Shown: piece after piece, positions 19,488 to 23,703 of the stretch
How the letters are laid out: the number at the start of each line of letters is the position of its first letter
How positions within the stretch are numbered: the stretch's first letter is position 1
DNA from: Priapulus caudatus
Lineage: Eukaryota > Priapulida > Priapulimorpha > Priapulimorphida > Priapulidae
Assembly: GCF_000485595.1 (NCBI RefSeq)
Contig: NW_014579619.1
Location: 5,690-29,392, forward strand
Length of the DNA: 23,703 bases
Reading direction: 5' to 3'
The notes under the pieces: generated by a model
Databases searched by the model: none
What the model was told of the DNA's origin: nothing
What the model saw: the letters and a program-made list of their open reading frames with translations, nothing else
Made by a program: the position numbers and the translations under genes

Positions 19488-19763
19488 GCACTGAGTGCGA
19501 GCGTGCAGGTGGGGGAGGACTTGATTCCACAGCCAGCGCGTGTGCCCTGGCGAATCACTGCAAAGGTTACGTGACAGACTACTGTATCCCTTAGCCTGTG
19601 GTTGCGTCACAGACTAACGGATACACAGACTGGACGCAACGCCAAAATAGTGTAATGCAATTGAATGGTGGCGCCGCCCAGCGAATGTAGCGGTACACTA
19701 AAAATCTGGCTGTGGTGACAGACCGTGGATGTGTAACGTTGCAACATTAAAACGTCTCTATCG
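19488..19763. other. Non-coding flank rich in CACAGACT-type words
   Basis: No gene seen. Repeated cacagact/gacaga words at about 19574, 19611, 19624 and 19719 recur inside the adjacent palindrome (about 19904 and 19914), so the mobile sequence may begin before the clear arm start. Confidence 0.3.
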
Positions 19764-22700
19764 TTAATTATAATATTTGACTGGAGTTTTAATTATATAT
19801 TTCCTGAATCTAGAAGGTCAAATGTTAGTCTTCAAGTAGATTTTGCTCTATTAAACGGCTATACATTTATTTTTACATGCCAAACGATCATCCACACCGT
19901 ATCACAGACTATACACAGACTAATGCACAATACACACATAACATCACAATGCGTAATGTGCACACGGTATATATACTGTGCTACAATCTGTAGTTTAATT
20001 TATTCCTCAGTCTGTGACCGGATTTTGTGAGATGTTTGTTTTTTCTACAAACAATAATAATAATAAAAACGATATAATTTCCATATTTTTTACTCAAATA
20101 CCATTATTCACATTTATTGCTAGAAAGATTTTTTGATTTCCCCCGTGTGTTTTTAATAAAGATGGAAGGGATCGGGTGAAGGAATTATGGAAAATAAGGT
20201 AAAATACAGACAGTTTGAATTTTATTAGCAAAATTATTCAGCATGTGTTGGTTTAGTTTTGATATTGCCATAAGCAATAATGATAATATACTTCAGTGCC
20301 CAGCAGTAAATATTTCTGTTCATGTATATTTCATGAAATCAAGCCTGGTACATGTATAATGCCCCATGAGTCACACGACGAGAAGCAGAGAAAGCAATGT
20401 ATTTTACTAATTTCCCATACTAATAATAGTTATATTTTTAAATAGATACAGCATATCACATTTCGAAGCAGCCAGTGATTTTAACCCTTGTCTGCTGGAC
20501 ACATAAATTGAGATGCCTCAAAATGATTCTCTCAAATTAGCAGATATTTGCATTGGCTGTCTTTTAACCCGTCAATGTCGGCTCTTCTTATGTTGCAGAT
20601 TCACTTCCGAAGTCTATGTACATGACCATCTACATGTGTCATGTGATGTACATGATGTATATTTACAAATTGCATATCGTCTTAACTGGTATTTTTCACA
20701 GAACAAAGGGCAGCAGAATTACACAGATCACCGAACCAAGTAGTGTTTTCCCTAACTTTTAACTGTTAGCTTCACAAGATTGTAAATTGTATTAGTTTAC
20801 ATTGATATTATAATTACATATAATTAAACAATCAATAAGTACAGTCTCTGTTCGTGTGCACAGCAGTCAGCGAGTCACTGCATCTGTCATTGCCATCCTA
20901 AACGAATTTATTATTTGCAAACGTAAAATGCTACACGTGATAAATCTAGTACCTATCATGCTCTTTTGGAAACTTGAAAAACGCTATATCTGGGAATATA
21001 TCTAGAATATATTATGCAAATGATTCCCGTACCGGCTTGAATATAGACACTCCATACTCTCTGTGAATATTGGGTTTATTGACGCACGATTAGTCAATAT
21101 ATTAGCAAATATATGCGTGCGGAAGTGAATTACAGATGAGTAAATTTCTAAAATTCTAGCTACCTATAGACACATGTCTTAGCTATAGTCTCTGTGAATA
21201 TTAAGTTTATTGACGCACGATTAGTCAATATATTAGCAAATATATGCGTACCGTAATCTCCCGTACTGGCTTGAATATAGACAACCACGATGCCATTTCG
21301 AGGTAGTTGCACCGCCACATTCGACCAGGAAGTCAATAAACCCAATATTTCACAGGCCAGAGAGTATTGGAGCACCCATCGAACCTTAGCAAGGGCAGGG
21401 TATAAGCTGATCTATACTTACAAGCTGGTACGCTGGAATCATTTGCACTAATACTATTCTAAGATATATTCCCAGATATATGCCGTTTTTCAAAGGTGTT
21501 TCCAAAAGGAAGGCTCTGTGATTGATCACGTATAGTCTGGCTACTAGGAGATTTATTCACAGTGCTTGCAGGTCGATTTGTGTAAAGTGACTCTTTGTCA
21601 AAGAGCCTCCAAAATGGAGAATTCTTAGGATCCAGAAATGCTAGCCAGGATGCTGCTGAACTGAAAAGTGACTCGCTGACTGGCTGTGCACACAAACAGA
21701 GGACTGTACTTATTGCTACTTGTTTAACTTATATGGAATTCCTGAGTTGCATAATGTATCTCATATGCTAACCAACGGTAGATTGAACAATTTACAATCT
21801 GTTGAAATTGTCGCTAACAGTTAAAGTTAGGCGGATTATAACATCTGAGCTCTTAAGACATGATTTCGGTTTTTAGTTAAACAGTACTGGATATCTGTGC
21901 TCCCCCAATCTCGCTGCCACTATAATAACAAAAAAGTCGCCAATTCTGCTTGAAAAACAATACAGTTAAAGACCGATATGCAATTTTGTAAATAATACAT
22001 CGATGTACATCAACCATGACACATTGAATGATGTTTTTAGAAATCGAACCTTGATTTCGTCAATGTGTTACCAGTTAGGACTTCGGAAGGAATCCGCGGA
22101 GGAAATGATCCTAGAACATTAAGAAGAGCCGACATTGACGGGTCTTAAAAGACAGCCAAATGCAAATATCTAGCTAATTTAGACGGAATATTTTTGAGGC
22201 ATCTCAATAAGTAACTATAAATGTGATCCAGTCATATGACCAACCACCGTGGGTTAAAATCACTGGCTGCTTCGAAATGTGATATTGCTGTATCTACTTT
22301 AAACAACTAGTGAGACGTATATTTAATTTAGCTATGTGGGAAAATTAGTAAAATTACATTGCTCTTTCTGCTGCACGCCCTACTGACTCATCGTACTGGA
22401 GGAACAAAACAGACGACAATACTCAAATTATTCTATAGATAACTGAAGATTAATCTTATTCATTCTATAAATAAAATATAAAGACTGTTTCATTTCCACT
22501 CTGTGGTTTTGTATAATTTCAAACTACGAGCTTGAACTTTCATTGAGTGCTTATAATTACTACTGCACTACTCCAAATTACTAATTTATCATATATATTA
22601 GATTTGTACCAGGCTTTGATTTACTATGTACCAACAATTATAACTATATTTACTATAATACATTATTAGTATATTGAATCAGAAAATATGTATTCATACC

Positions 22701-23414
22701 TTTTGGAGCTCCACTGTGACAGTCCACATAGAGAGAGTCAGTGATACTTATTCGCAAGTCTTATTTCTGGCTATGATTTCGCTATGGCAATATCAAAAAC
22801 TACAAACCTAGAAATCACTATCGCGCCTGAATAATTTTGCTACATAAAAAATGTCAAACTGTCTGCTATTTTACACGTCCGTCCTCCTCCAGTTTTCCCC
22901 GTCCCTTGAGAGTTCCTCCTTCTCACCGCTCACTTGCTCGTCCTTTCCATCTGTGTTCACTCTCAAAGAGATCCACCACCCGGTCCGTCCGGTGCCGAAT
23001 ACATCCGAGACAAAATATTTTCTAGCAATAAATGTGAAAAATGGTATTTGAGTAAAAAATATGCGAAGTTATATCGTTTTTCATTATTATTTATTGTTTG
23101 TAGAAAAAACAAAAAATCTCACAAATCTGTCCACAGACTGAGGAATAAGATTAAACTACAGATTGTAGCACAGTATATATACCGTGTGCAAACATTTACG
23201 CATTGTGATGGTTATGTTGTGTATTGTGCATTAGTACTGTGTATAGTCGTGTGATACGGTTGTGGCATGATCGTTTGGCCATGTAAAAAATAAATGTACT
23301 AGCCGCTTTTACTTTTAGATAGGAGCAAAATCTACGCTTGAAATGGACTAACATTTGACCTTCTAGACTTCAGCGAATTATAATTAAAAACTCCAGATCC
23401 AATATTATAATTAA
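19764..23414. repeat. 3.65-kb imperfect palindrome (giant inverted repeat)
   Basis: The left arm (19764-21083, 1.32 kb) and right arm (21332-23414, 2.08 kb) align as reverse complements along their whole length around a 248-bp spacer. Perfect anchors include 39 bp (19961-19999 with 23150-23188) and 35 bp (20453-20487 with 22251-22285). Others occur near 20781/21797 and at the inner edge (tattgggtttattgac at 21068-21083 with 21332-21347). The arms differ by many substitutions and by extra sequence in the right arm, mainly about 22400-22780. Open frames inside are short, and one at 21459-21695 (minus) looks weakly protein-like but matches nothing I know. It could be a fold-back transposon, two copies of one element inserted head to head, or a palindromic amplification. 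Confidence 0.85.
21058..21249. repeat. 62-bp direct repeat at the palindrome centre
   Basis: 21058-21118 and 21189-21249 are nearly identical, 131 bp apart: tctctgtgaatatt..gtttattgac, then gcacgattagtcaatatatt and agcaaatatatgcgt. A second related pair, ccggcttgaatatagaca near 21033 and ctggcttgaatatagaca near 21267, flanks it. So the spacer is itself a rearranged duplicate of arm sequence. Confidence 0.8.
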
Positions 23415-23417
23415 NAA

Positions 23418-23703
23418 TCAAGCTATAACCAAGCTATAATCAAGCTATAACCAAGCTATAATCAAGCTATAATCAAGCTATAATCAAGCTATAACCAAGC
23501 TATAATCAAGCTATAATCAAGCTATAATCAAGCTATAATCAAGCTATTATCAAGCTATAACCAAGCTATTATCAAGCTATAATCAAGCTATAATCAAGCT
23601 ATAACCAAGCTATAATCAAGCTATTATCAAGCTATTATCAAGCTATAACCAAGCTATAATCAAGCTATAACCAAGCTATAATCAAGCTATTATCAAGCTA
23701 TAA
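23418..23703. repeat. 11-bp minisatellite running off the window
   Basis: About 26 copies of caagctataat, with three variants (caagctataac, caagctataat, caagctattat) in irregular order. The array continues past the window end. It begins next to an undetermined base (N at 23415) and the outer end of the palindrome, so the junction may be an assembly gap or join. Confidence 0.97.

Noticed and set aside
19236-19610. Ile/Tyr/Leu/Ser-rich minus-strand frames resembling membrane segments
   Set aside because: They are translations of (GATA)n, not transmembrane helices.
22837-23254. Short Ser/Pro/Arg-rich and Lys/Asn-rich frames
   Set aside because: They lie in the right arm of the palindrome and are not preserved in the left arm; no domain.
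23418-23703. CRISPR-like array
   Set aside because: The 11-bp units are contiguous with no unique spacers, and the DNA is eukaryotic. It is a minisatellite.

Overview
The window is animal nuclear DNA, almost certainly from an invertebrate. The evidence is a C2H2 zinc-finger gene with an intron-type splice acceptor, decayed Ty3/gypsy and hAT transposons, short inverted-repeat elements, and long CA/GT, ACGC and GATA microsatellites. Nothing bacterial is present: no operons, ribosome-binding sites or dense coding. I cannot name the species from this sequence alone.

Layout. 1-2509 is non-coding and holds a 362-bp hAT-like short element (107-468) and a 670-bp fold-back repeat (931-1602). 2510-13121 is best read as one old, minus-strand Ty3/gypsy retrotransposon. 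It has a 3' LTR at 2510-2690, pol from 3550 to about 6190, protease/gag remnants from 11438 to 12820, a primer-binding-like site at 12916-12926 and a 5' LTR at 12930-13121. The element is split by a 5.2-kb hAT transposon (6197-11429) carrying the wreck of a minus-strand transposase gene, and by a roughly 560-bp inverted-repeat element (2829-3390). Subtracting both insertions leaves about 4.8 kb, a normal size for a gypsy element. 13122-14702 is AT-rich and contains a short unrecognised coding remnant (13294-13587). 14702-15389 is an inverted-repeat-bounded element filled with roughly 145-bp tandem repeats.

15605-17148 is the one convincing intact gene region: an exon encoding 17 C2H2 zinc fingers, with an eroded 18th finger in frame after the stop. 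17149-19760 is microsatellite-rich. 19764-23414 is a 3.65-kb imperfect palindrome with divergent arms, and an 11-bp minisatellite (23418 to the window end) abuts it after a single N.

The genes form no shared pathway. The zinc-finger gene is probably a host transcription factor or DNA-binding protein, and the rest is layered mobile-element debris. The most interesting items are the nested transposons, whose insertion point can be read from the interrupted pol frame; the giant palindrome beside a minisatellite; and the zinc-finger array, in which most fingers carry Cys at the usual core Phe position and which shows both a recent four-finger duplication and loss at its C-terminus.
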